DNA of 22,464 nt, taken from DATDCV01 sp036524155 (GTDB taxonomy: Bacteria; Verrucomicrobiota; Verrucomicrobiia; Limisphaerales; UBA8199). Both the position numbers and the translations under genes were made by a program. The stretch lies in assembly GCA_036524155.1 (NCBI GenBank), contig DATDCV010000435.1, positions 1-22,464 of the forward strand, given 5' to 3'. Below the pieces are notes generated by a model. It was not told where the DNA came from. It did no database searches and worked only from the letters and a program-made list of their open reading frames with translations. Each line of letters opens with the position of its first letter. The stretch's first letter is position 1. Shown piece after piece: positions 8,130 through 15,719 of this stretch.

Positions 8130-11100
8130 TTACTGTACGATCATCACGCGGAAGAACCGCTGTTGACCTTGCACCAGCGACACAGTCTTGCTGGCGGTGG
8201 TGGTCAGGGCAACGACATCACCGGGTTCATCCTGCCAGGCCCCGGAGTTCAAGCTGGCACGGGATTGGAGACGGTAGGTTAGGCCGGTCTCGGCAGTCCA
8301 TTGGATGGTTACCTGGCCGCCCGACACAATCGGCTTCGCCAGGACGGGCGGAATGTCTCCGAGGTTCCCTGCGCAATTCTCGCGGGCGGTGACGACAGTG
8401 CCTTTGCATGGGTCGGTGCCTTTGGCCGTCAGGATAAGTTGCGACAGGGCCGGGGTGCCGGCGGCGACCACGTAACTTCCGACGAAGTTTTGGGCCTCGC
8501 CGCGTGCCAGGGTGAGCGGACCCGTCAGAATAGTGTCCGCCGGGTAACTGCTGCTGACGGTGACGTTTGTCAAGGTAATGTCGCCCTGGTTCATGACCGT
8601 GCCGGAGTACACCACCAGGTCGCCGATCTGCACAGGGTTAGACGGGCAAGCAAGGGCGACCAGCAACTTCGGATGAGTCGCGTACGGGCAAACCGCGGTG
8701 CTCGTTGCCACCACTTGGCGGCCGGTGCACCGATCCTGGCCGCGCGCGGTTAGCGTGTCGACCAACTCGCAGCAGTCACAGCCCAGAGGAGCGGTGAATG
8801 TGAACGTGAAGTTCTTTACCTCTCCGGGCGCCAGTATGGCCGGCCCAAAGACGGCGGTGTTGGGGACCGGCAAGCTGTCTACGACGATCACGTTGGTCAG
8901 GGTGACGTCACCGCTGTTCATGACCATCGCCGAATAGGTAACCGGCATGCCGTGCTGGATCGGAGCATCTGGACAGGCTTTCAGGACTGTAATTGCCGGG
9001 GAGGTCGTGATGGCGCAGGTTGAGGTGACGCTGTCGGCAGCCTGGACATCGCCGCAGATGCTCACACCCTCAACCGTAATCGTGTCGGTCCCACAGAAGT
9101 CTCTTGGAACATCATATTCCGAGGTATAGGTCAGGGTTTCGCCAGGCGCGAGTGCGGCGACGCCCAACACGGGTTGCTGGCGACCGCTGATGCTGTTATA
9201 CACTAGGACTTCGGTGAGTGTGATGTTGCCCGTATTGGTGATGGTGCCGGTGTACTTCAGCACCTGGCCTGTGGCAACCGGCAAGGCGGGGCATTGCTTC
9301 GTGATCTTCAGCCGCGGGGCAAACTGCACCGGGCACATGCTGGTGGCGGTGTCGGTCAGGTTGCTGCCGGTGCACGCATCTGTGCCCTGGGCTAGCAGCG
9401 TATCCGTCACGGTGCAGCAATCGCCTGGAACGGTGTAACTGCCGGTGAAGTTAGTGGTTTGTCCCGGCAACAACGAGCTGGCCATAAAGACAACCTTGTT
9501 GCTGGAGTCGCAGAGGCTGTTTTGCACCACAACGTTGTTGAGGGTGATATTACCGATATTCACCACCCGGCCCGTGTAAACCAGCGTCCCGCCCGGGGGC
9601 ACTGCGATGGCAGGACAGAACTTCGTTACGACAATTCCCGGGTAGGTGAGGACCGCACAACTCGCGCTGGTGGTGGCAGTCACCGCCGTGCTGGTGCATT
9701 TATCCTGACCACGGACGGACAGGTTGTAAGTAATAGTGCACGCGTTCAGGTTCGTCGGCACGGTGAAACTGCCGGTGAAGTCGGCCACTTGGTTCGGGGC
9801 CAGCGTCGCTGGGCCGAACACCAGGGTGTTGGCCGCGGGCCGATCAACCACCACCGTCACATTGGTGAGTGTCACGTTGCCAAGGTTCGTTACAGAACCG
9901 GTAAACACCAACGCCCCGCCCGGAGCGGTGGCTGTGGCGGGGCAAGCCCGACCGATTCCCACCTTTGGCGCGGTCGCCAGCGGGCAGGTCGTCGTCGTGC
10001 TGGCGGTGACGGGGTTGCCGCAGAGATCCGTGGCCGTAGTCATCAAGGTGTCCGTCACCGAGCAAGCGTCGGCGGGGGTCTGGTAGCTGGCCGTGAACCG
10101 GGCCGTCGCGCCCGCCGCCAGCGAGTTCGTCGAGAAAACGAGCGTGTTCGGAGCCGGGGTGTCGCTATAAACCTGAATACCCGTCAGGGTAACGTTTCCA
10201 CCGTTGCTGATAATGCCGCTATAGGTCAACTGACCGCCTGTGGTCGGCGGCGTAGTCGGGCAAACCTTCGTGATCGAAATTGCCGGAGCCGAGCCGACCG
10301 GGCAAATCGTCGTCACCGAGTTAGCCACTGTCCCGGTGCCACATTTCGAGTTGCCAGTAACGTTGAGTGTGTTGGTGACCGAGCAGGCGTTCAGGCTGGC
10401 AGGCACGGTAAAGGACCCGGTGAAGTTGGTGCTCTGGTTTGGCGCCAATGAGCCAATCCGCAGCACGATTGTACCGGCGGCGGGCCGATTGTTTACCACG
10501 ACCACGTCCGTCAGGGTAATATTTCCCGTGTTGATGACCGTGGCGTTGAACACCAACAGTCCGCCAATCGGCGTGGGCGTCTGCGGGCATTGCTCCTGGA
10601 TCACAATCGAGGGCGTACTCGCGCCGGGGCACGAGATGACAGTGCTGCTGCTAACAGGGCGACTGAAGCATTGGTCAGCACCGCTGGCGTTAACCGAGGT
10701 CACATAAGGTCCGCAGGAATCGGCCGGAACAGTCCACGCTCCCGAGAAGGAAGCGACTTGCCCCGGCGACAAAGCAGCAACGGTGAACACCTGGGTGCCC
10801 GCCGCAGGCTTGTCGCTCACCACTACCACATTGTTCAGGGTAATGTTCCCGGCGTTACTGACGGTGCCGCTGTATGTCAGCAACCCGCCCGGCTGAACCG
10901 GTTCACCAGTACAAAGGGCGGCCACCCGGATTGCAGGCGCATTAGTGCCCGGGCAGCTTGTCGTGGTGCTGTCGGTGACATCGTTACCGCAGACGCTGGT
11001 GCCGACTGCCGTGACGGTGCTGGCGTACGGGCCGCAGGAATCCAGCGGAACCGTGTAACTGCCGGTGGCCGTCGCGCGGGCGCGAGGCGCCATTGACGCC

Positions 11101-12746
11101 GCCGAGTAGATGAGGGTGCCGGCCGCCGGCTGGTCGCTATAAACTCGCACGTTGTTCAGCGTGACGTTGCCCAGGTTGCTCACCACCACGCTGTAGGTCA
11201 GCGTGCCCCCCGGCTGCACGGGCGCAGTGGGGCAGGTCTTAATCACTTTGATAGCCGGGCTCGTGGTTCCCGGGCAGGAGGCGGTGGTAATATTGGTGAC
11301 CGATTTTGAGAAGCATTTGTCGCGGCCGATCGCCATCAGGGTGTCTACATAGGGACCGCAGGAATCCGCGGGGACCGTGTAGCTGCGGGACACGGTAGCG
11401 CTGGCGCCCGGCGCCAGGGAAGCGGCAGTGTAAACCTGCGTACCGACGGCTGGCTTGTCATTGTAGACCACCACATTGTTGAGCGTGATGTTGCCGTCGT
11501 TCTTGACCGTCAAGGTGTAGGTCAACGTTCCGCCCGGGGGCACCGGTTCCGCAGGGCAGCTCTTGGTGACGGTAATTATAGGGGTGTTGGTTCCCGGGCA
11601 CGAAGCCGAGGCCGACCTGGTGACCTGTTGTCCGCCGCAAAGCGCAAAACCGGTGGCGGTGACGGTGTCGTTGTACGGCCCGCAAGAGTCCAGCGGGACT
11701 GTGTAGGCGCCGGTGTAGGGCACCGAGGCCCCGACCGGCAAAGTGACCGGTCCCAGCAGAACGGTATTGGCGGCAGGCTGATTGTTGACCACCAACACGT
11801 TCGTCAGTGCGATGTTACCCGTATTGACGACGACGCCCGAAATCACCAGTTGTTCCCCCGGTTGGACGGGCCGTTCCGGGCAGACTTTAGTCACCGAAAT
11901 GGACGGGCTGTAACTAATGCCACACTGGGAACTCGCGGTGGCCGTGACCACGGCCGGAACGTCCAGCGGCACCGACCCGGATGCATTCAGCACCGTGACA
12001 AACGGCCCGCACAGGTTGTCGGTGCTGGTATAGGTCTGGCAGAAATTCGTCGAGGCGCCGGCGGGCAGAATGATGGGGCCAAACACCAGTGTGCCTGGCA
12101 CCGGGTGGTCGCTGTACACTACGACGTTCTGGAGGAAGATATCTCCACAGTTATTGAGAGTCCCGCAATAACTCACCTCAACCGCTGAGCCGCTCGGGTT
12201 CAGCGCGCTGGTGCAGGTGGAACTCATCGTCAGGCAAGGACGGAAAATGTTCACCGATATGGTCTTATTCACGTCCGCCGGGTCGTCGCGCAGCGGATTT
12301 TTATGCACCACAGAATCAGGCGCGATCACCTGAGCTTGCGCCGAGGATATGCCCGCGTTGACGTTCACCAGGCATGTGATCTCGAAAATTGGCGGGGCAT
12401 AGCCCGGAGTCAACCTGGTGTTGCCGGGAATCAGAACCGTTTTTGTGCCGGTGGGCAGCCCGGTGGGACCCGGGCAGAGGAAATACAGACCATCAGGCCC
12501 CAACGTAACATCGCAGGAGGTCGGGTCAAGCGGGTTAAAGACCTGCACCGTCCAAGTAACGAGGGTGCCGTTAGTGACGTTGTTTGCCTTGACGCCGATA
12601 TTCACCGACAGGTTGTTGGCGCTGCACCCCGCCGGGCTTTGTGATGCCAGCGCAGGTAAGGCAGCGAACCACGCGGTTACTGCCAGGAATAAACACGTTT
12701 TCGTGATGAGCGATCTGATCGGATAGGTGGGACGTTTAGCTTTCAT
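8130..12746 (-). CDS. giant secreted protein with 11 tandem cysteine-rich DUF11-like repeats
   Basis: The product is 1538 residues from the ATG at 12746. An upstream ATG at 12812 would put 22 extra residues before a normal signal peptide and is rejected. The signal runs to PALA at residue 34. A unique N-terminal region (~35-170) and one divergent repeat (~171-280) are followed by eleven repeats of ~108 residues (~282-1467). Each follows the pattern KxCPxxPVxPGG, then GNITLNNVVV, a PAxGT turn, LAPG, a FTGSYTVP strand, CGPY or similar, and a closing SCP. Such DUF11/CARDB-like beta-sandwich arrays are typical of surface stalks and adhesins. The 71-residue C-terminus (TIQWTAETGLTYRLQS to FFRVMIVQ) resembles an end-domain common on large secreted Verrucomicrobiota proteins. 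No catalytic site is seen. Four cysteines per repeat suggest disulfide stabilisation outside the cell. Confidence 0.88.
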   Translation of the reverse strand: MKAKRPTYPIRSLITKTCLFLAVTAWFAALPALASQSPAGCSANNLSVNIGVKANNVTNGTLVTWTVQVFNPLDPTSCDVTLGPDGLYFLCPGPTGLPTGTKTVLIPGNTRLTPGYAPPIFEITCLVNVNAGISSAQAQVIAPDSVVHKNPLRDDPADVNKTISVNIFRPCLTMSSTCTSALNPSGSAVEVSYCGTLNNCGDIFLQNVVVYSDHPVPGTLVFGPIILPAGASTNFCQTYTSTDNLCGPFVTVLNASGSVPLDVPAVVTATASSQCGISYSPSISVTKVCPERPVQPGEQLVISGVVVNTGNIALTNVLVVNNQPAANTVLLGPVTLPVGASVPYTGAYTVPLDSCGPYNDTVTATGFALCGGQQVTRSASASCPGTNTPIITVTKSCPAEPVPPGGTLTYTLTVKNDGNITLNNVVVYNDKPAVGTQVYTAASLAPGASATVSRSYTVPADSCGPYVDTLMAIGRDKCFSKSVTNITTASCPGTTSPAIKVIKTCPTAPVQPGGTLTYSVVVSNLGNVTLNNVRVYSDQPAAGTLIYSAASMAPRARATATGSYTVPLDSCGPYASTVTAVGTSVCGNDVTDSTTTSCPGTNAPAIRVAALCTGEPVQPGGLLTYSGTVSNAGNITLNNVVVVSDKPAAGTQVFTVAALSPGQVASFSGAWTVPADSCGPYVTSVNASGADQCFSRPVSSSTVISCPGASTPSIVIQEQCPQTPTPIGGLLVFNATVINTGNITLTDVVVVNNRPAAGTIVLRIGSLAPNQSTNFTGSFTVPASLNACSVTNTLNVTGNSKCGTGTVANSVTTICPVGSAPAISITKVCPTTPPTTGGQLTYSGIISNGGNVTLTGIQVYSDTPAPNTLVFSTNSLAAGATARFTASYQTPADACSVTDTLMTTATDLCGNPVTASTTTTCPLATAPKVGIGRACPATATAPGGALVFTGSVTNLGNVTLTNVTVVVDRPAANTLVFGPATLAPNQVADFTGSFTVPTNLNACTITYNLSVRGQDKCTSTAVTATTSASCAVLTYPGIVVTKFCPAIAVPPGGTLVYTGRVVNIGNITLNNVVVQNSLCDSSNKVVFMASSLLPGQTTNFTGSYTVPGDCCTVTDTLLAQGTDACTGSNLTDTATSMCPVQFAPRLKITKQCPALPVATGQVLKYTGTITNTGNITLTEVLVYNSISGRQQPVLGVAALAPGETLTYTSEYDVPRDFCGTDTITVEGVSICGDVQAADSVTSTCAITTSPAITVLKACPDAPIQHGMPVTYSAMVMNSGDVTLTNVIVVDSLPVPNTAVFGPAILAPGEVKNFTFTFTAPLGCDCCELVDTLTARGQDRCTGRQVVATSTAVCPYATHPKLLVALACPSNPVQIGDLVVYSGTVMNQGDITLTNVTVSSSYPADTILTGPLTLARGEAQNFVGSYVVAAGTPALSQLILTAKGTDPCKGTVVTARENCAGNLGDIPPVLAKPIVSGGQVTIQWTAETGLTYRLQSRASLNSGAWQDEPGDVVALTTTASKTVSLVQGQQRFFRVMIVQ
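8346..11903 (-). repeat. coding tandem repeat array, 11 units of about 324 bp
   Basis: This stretch encodes the eleven recognisable repeats of the giant protein. Recurrent DNA words on the plus strand, such as the complement of GGCAACATTACCCT (Gly-Asn-Ile-Thr-Leu) and of TGTCCCGG, reappear about every 320 bp. Units are diverged rather than identical. By residue pattern, units 2-4 from the N-terminal side (CGPY type, ending SCPG and a T/N/S-rich linker) are closer to one another than to the later units with NACSVTNTL or CTVTDTL. This fits expansion by stepwise unequal duplication. Confidence 0.85.
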
Positions 12747-13218
12747 AGGCCACAGTTGTTGCAGTGGAAAGACGGCTCCCCTCCATTTCCACCGCCCGTC
12801 AGAATGCACCATCAGCCTGCCAGCTCACTTACTTCACGACCGTGCGTCCTGAACGCGCGGCAGAATCCCTGGGTAAGGGTCTTTTCGTTATTTGTGCGAT
12901 ACTCCGCTTCACGGACAGGCACTCCAAATGCACGCCACGTAATTTACAGCAGAATAAGAATAACTGAGTCTTAGTTGTTAAGTTGCGTGATCCAGAATAC
13001 CTAAACCGATTACAGACTTTAGAATCACATGTTTGCGAGGGGTTGTCAACAATTAGTTCGTGTTAAACGACCATACGAACCCGCCGGCCGAATCTCAACC
13101 GTTTCAACCGTCTCCCGCGGCCGACACACATCAAACCCCCTCGCCCTCACCATCCCTGAATTTGCCTTGAGTGCCCGCTTATCCGCGTGTTAAGTTTTTC
13201 CGTTCCCCACAGCGTAAC
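12747..13218. other. non-coding gap between divergent genes
   Basis: This 472-nt stretch separates the giant repeat protein (minus) from the receiver gene (plus). Its centre (12940-13080) is clearly richer in A and T than the surroundings and probably carries promoters in both directions. Composition changes abruptly after ~13080 to the C-rich strand that persists to ~18780. I see no RNA gene or conserved structure here. Confidence 0.5.
13021..13049 (-). promoter_or_regulatory. candidate sigma-70 promoter for the giant repeat protein
   Basis: On the reverse strand a perfect TTGACA (13049-13044) is followed by exactly 17 nt and GATTCT (13026-13021), which keeps the two most conserved -10 positions (A2, T6). 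It would leave an untranslated leader of about 270 nt before the ATG at 12746. The call is by eye and the -10 is weak. Confidence 0.3.
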
Positions 13219-13668
13219 ATGAAAACGCCCGCCACACCGCGCTGGCGCATTTTGGTCGTGGACGACGACCCTCTCGTCTGCGAATCCATCAGGTGGATCC
13301 TCAGTCTCGATGGCCACCAGATCACAGCCGCTCTCACCGGCCAGTCAGCCATCAACCAGTGCCAAACAGCCACCTTCGACGCGGTCATCCTCGATTACAA
13401 ACTGCCCGACATGGACGGAGATCTTGTTGCTGCCAATATCAAGTCCATCGGCCCGCACCAGCCCATCCTGATCATCACCGCTTATCCCGAAACCGTCGCC
13501 TCCCTCGCCAACCTCCTTACGAGCCAGTACACCCTCATCCCCAAGCCCTTCTCCATGGACGAGCTCCGCCAGGCCGTCTCCAACACCATCACCAAACGCC
13601 AGTCTCTCCCACCACCCGCCCAGGACACCCCCGCCCGGCAGAACCACAAAAACAAGAGCTCCGTTTAA
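13219..13668 (+). CDS. stand-alone receiver-domain response regulator
   Basis: A 149-residue CheY-like protein. All receiver landmarks are present: acidic pocket D15-D17 in ILVVDDDP, phosphoacceptor D59 in VILDYKLPDMDG, T87 in IITAYP and K109 in IPKPFS. The receiver ends near residue 125, leaving only a polar tail (130-149) with no DNA-binding or enzymatic output domain. It would act by phosphorylation-dependent protein contact, or as a relay. An in-frame GTG at 13171 would add 16 residues, but the ATG at 13219 gives the usual distance to the first beta strand. No histidine kinase is in the window, so it is an orphan here. Its codons end strongly in C, unlike the carbohydrate genes to the left. 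Confidence 0.88.
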   Translation: MKTPATPRWRILVVDDDPLVCESIRWILSLDGHQITAALTGQSAINQCQTATFDAVILDYKLPDMDGDLVAANIKSIGPHQPILIITAYPETVASLANLLTSQYTLIPKPFSMDELRQAVSNTITKRQSLPPPAQDTPARQNHKNKSSV

Positions 13669-13720
13669 CAATAGTTGGGCCGCTTGACGGCGCTCCGGGC
13701 ACGGAGAAGATTCAACGCAT

Positions 13721-13873
13721 ATGAAAACAACAATCGCAGTCGTCGTTGGAGCTCTTGCGATGTGCCTGATGGGTTGTAGTTCGCCAACGAAGGCTCGCAT
13801 CACTCAATTAGAGGCACGCGTTGCAGCGCTGGAGGGTGTGCAAGCCGTGCAGGCTGCCCCACCAGGGTCCTGA
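13721..13873 (+). CDS. small lipoprotein, 50 residues
   Basis: The gene encodes MKTTIAVVVGALAMCLMGCS and then a short tail. A basic start, a hydrophobic run and a lipobox (LMGC, with C19 as the lipidated residue) mark it as a signal peptidase II lipoprotein. The mature part has a heptad-like stretch ITQLEARVAALEGV (27-40), reminiscent of the coiled-coil of Lpp-type small lipoproteins, then an Ala/Pro tail. GGAGAAG at about 13703-13709 is a fair ribosome site 11 nt before the ATG. It follows the receiver gene by 52 nt and may be co-transcribed. Function is unknown; an envelope-spacer or stability role is a guess. Confidence 0.65.
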   Translation: MKTTIAVVVGALAMCLMGCSSPTKARITQLEARVAALEGVQAVQAAPPGS

Positions 13874-13878
13874 TCCGA

Positions 13879-13980
13879 GTGCTGGAGCAGTCACCCCGGG
13901 CCGCCGAATTTGAAGCCAATGGCACTGTCGAGACACTGGAGATGCTCGCCAAGGTCTTGGACCCACCGCCACCGAAATAA
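13879..13980 (+). CDS. possible 33-residue ORF just after the lipoprotein gene
   Basis: A GTG at 13879, 5 nt after the lipoprotein stop and in another frame, opens 33 codons containing LEQSPRAAEFEANGTVETLE and ending KVLDPPPPK. The composition looks protein-like and amphipathic. It may be a coupled small gene, the out-of-frame end of a once longer lipoprotein, or chance. There is no clear Shine-Dalgarno site. The remaining part of 13981-14181 holds only the left copy of the island repeat. Confidence 0.2.
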   Translation: MLEQSPRAAEFEANGTVETLEMLAKVLDPPPPK

Positions 13981-14091
13981 TGGCCCATCCACCGCAGGCA
14001 GCGGACCCCGGGATTCCGTTCTGTTTGCGCATCACGCCAGTGGCGCGAGCCCGCTGCTGCAGAACGTTCAACCAAATCCCCCAACCACCCT

Positions 14092-14150
14092 CAGCACCAC
14101 GCCAGTCCTCCGCTGTGTTCTCCTTTAGCCTTTAGCCTTTCCTCCCGCCG
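14092..14150 (+). repeat. left copy of the direct repeat flanking the SIR2-HerA island
   Basis: The stretch starting CAGCACCACGCC and ending TTTCCTCCCGCC matches 17996-18068 in the same orientation. The core from 14108 to 14139 (starting CTCCGCTGTGTTC, ending TAGCCTT) is identical over 32 nt to 18012-18043. This copy holds fewer AGCCTTT heptamers than the right copy, which accounts for the length difference. Confidence 0.85.
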
Positions 14151-14181
14151 CCCCGCCCCCGCCCTGGCCCTCAGCCCACGC

Positions 14182-14304
14182 ATGGACACCTCCGAGCACG
14201 TCTGGTTCGCCAACGACCAGCTCGCCATCCGCTTCATCAAAGAAATCGACTTCGACTACTGCGCGCTGGACGCGACGGCCGCTTTGATCACCGCCGCGAG
14301 CTAA
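14182..14304 (+). pseudogene. 40-residue ORF, possible gene remnant at the island edge
   Basis: An ATG at 14182 opens 40 codons (MDTSEHVWFANDQ..., ...FDYCALDATAALITAAS). The amino-acid composition is protein-like and the codons are C-ending, like the phage connector gene at 18183. No family is recognised. It begins 32 nt after the left flanking repeat, just as the connector gene begins shortly after the right repeat. It may be the truncated start of a phage structural gene, or a small gene of its own. Confidence 0.35.
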
Positions 14305-14322
14305 ATCCTCCTCCTCCTTGTT

Positions 14323-14409
14323 CCGGCGCGGTCCCACCCCGCGCCTACCCTATTATCCATGGTCTATTGGCTATCGGCTATCACGCTCCCGGCGCGGTCC
14401 CACCCCGCG
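14323..14409 (+). repeat. 21-nt direct repeat pair with an internal heptamer array
   Basis: A perfect 21-nt repeat (CCGGCGCGGTCCCACCCC plus GCG) occurs at 14323-14343 and 14389-14409. Between them, at 14364-14384, are three heptamers, CTATTGG, CTATCGG and CTATCAC. The remaining non-coding DNA from 14410 to 14664 shows nothing I recognise and presumably holds the promoter of the SIR2 gene. Confidence 0.75.
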
Positions 14410-14681
14410 TCGGGCCTCTCGAATCCGAAGTGCCAAATCTCAGATCCCCCGAGCACGCGAGCCCGTAACTCGTCGGCCATTGTCGATCGTCTCCAGCCAA
14501 TTAAGCCACCCCGACCTGGTCTTGCTCCGCGCTCGCTTCCCCTCTGCGTGAATTCGTACTATTCGCCTCCCACCCAACGATTAACCTTGCATGTTACCTA
14601 CCGATCTGCTCCCCTCAGCCTACGCAGGCCCGGGCTTGCACACCTCGGCCGCACCAAGACATCCGGAGAGGATCTGCCGCC

Positions 14682-15716
14682 GTGACCACGACGCCCCTAA
14701 CCGACTTCACGAAGAGGCTTGAAGCCAAAGTCTCTGAGCAGCTCGCCGCCCAGCGCCTCGGCTACTTGCTAGGGGCCGGCTCTTCATACCTCGGCGGCTC
14801 CGGTTATCCGCTCGCCTTCGAACTCTGGGACCAAATCAAAGACCTCATACCAGACATCGCCAAGCGCGCAGAGATTCAGGCGAAGCTGGATTCTGGCGCC
14901 CAAGGCATCGAGCGCGCCCTGGACCTCCTTGATACGGGCCTACCTACGGAGGGCCCACACCGTCATCTCGTGACCGAAGCCATCGCCAAACTGTTCGGGC
15001 GCCCTGCACCTGCACTGGATGCCCACATCGCCCTTCTCAGCCGTCTCGCCAACAAAGGGGCGCCCTGCATTAACGTGTTCAGCCTCAACTATGACCCCCT
15101 CCTCGAAAGAGCCGCAGAGGAGGCAAAGATCCGCGTCTGCGACGGCTTCCTCGGCCACGAGCACGCCTACTTTGATCCATCGACCTTCGAGGAACGTATC
15201 GGGCGCATCCGCGGTACCCACAAGGGCCGCCAATTCGACGAAACCACCAGACCAATCCGCCTGTTCAAGCTTCACGGGTCACTCGGTTGGTACGAGGCCA
15301 GCCCAGGCGACGCCCGGCGCTGCGCTTTTTCCTCGCCCATCCCGCCATCAACACGACGCTTAATGATCCCGCCGCAGCACCGTAAGGCGAACGACACGAT
15401 GATGCCCCCTTACTCCGCGCTCTGGTCGGCATTCCGCGGTTGCCTAGGCCAAAACGCGGTCCCGATCAACCGCCTCGCCTGCCTAGGTTACGGTTTTCTC
15501 GACGAGCACGTAAACGCTGTCATCGAGCCCGCCCTTGCTCGCTCCGACTTTTCGCTACTGGTCTTCACCAGGTCACTCACCGACACGGCATGGGCCCGCT
15601 GGAGCCCGAAGCCAAATACAATCATTGTTACCGAGACCCGCTCTACCCTCAGAGGCGAACAAGGCCCAGGCCACCCAGACCTCTGGAAATTCGAGCGGCT
15701 CGCAAAAACCGCATAA
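14682..15716 (+). CDS. sir2: SIR2-family NADase effector of a SIR2-HerA anti-phage system
   Basis: A 344-residue protein with the motifs of the defence-type SIR2 (SIR2_2-like) fold: GAGSS at 31-35 in the NAD-binding loop, FSLNYDPLLE at 133-142 with N136 and D138, LFKLHGSLGW at 194-203 with the catalytic histidine H198, and LGYGFLDEHVN at 268-278. In characterised systems such domains hydrolyse NAD+ once phage infection is sensed, halting growth. The start is GTG at 14682, supported by GGAGAGG at 14665-14671. The gene ends 3 nt before a herA-type ATPase gene, so the two are translated from one message. That exact pair is the known SIR2-HerA (Nezha) system. No zinc ribbon for protein deacetylation is seen, which agrees with an NADase role. 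It acts in the cytoplasm, presumably bound to HerA. Confidence 0.88.
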   Translation: MTTTPLTDFTKRLEAKVSEQLAAQRLGYLLGAGSSYLGGSGYPLAFELWDQIKDLIPDIAKRAEIQAKLDSGAQGIERALDLLDTGLPTEGPHRHLVTEAIAKLFGRPAPALDAHIALLSRLANKGAPCINVFSLNYDPLLERAAEEAKIRVCDGFLGHEHAYFDPSTFEERIGRIRGTHKGRQFDETTRPIRLFKLHGSLGWYEASPGDARRCAFSSPIPPSTRRLMIPPQHRKANDTMMPPYSALWSAFRGCLGQNAVPINRLACLGYGFLDEHVNAVIEPALARSDFSLLVFTRSLTDTAWARWSPKPNTIIVTETRSTLRGEQGPGHPDLWKFERLAKTA

Positions 15717-15719
15717 GCT

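Noticed and set aside
9459..10451. A 330-codon plus-strand frame across the giant repeat gene.
   Set aside because: It mirrors the coding repeats of the real minus-strand gene and has a shadow-type composition (Arg, Gly, His rich).
8346..11903. Regular ~320-bp spacing considered as a CRISPR-like or satellite array.
   Set aside because: The period corresponds to a ~108-residue protein repeat in an uninterrupted reading frame, and units are diverged; there are no short identical repeats with unique spacers.
13219..13668. Receiver protein considered as the regulator of the SIR2-HerA module.
   Set aside because: It has no DNA-binding domain, lies about 1 kb upstream and outside the flanking repeats, and nothing in the sequence links it to the defence genes.
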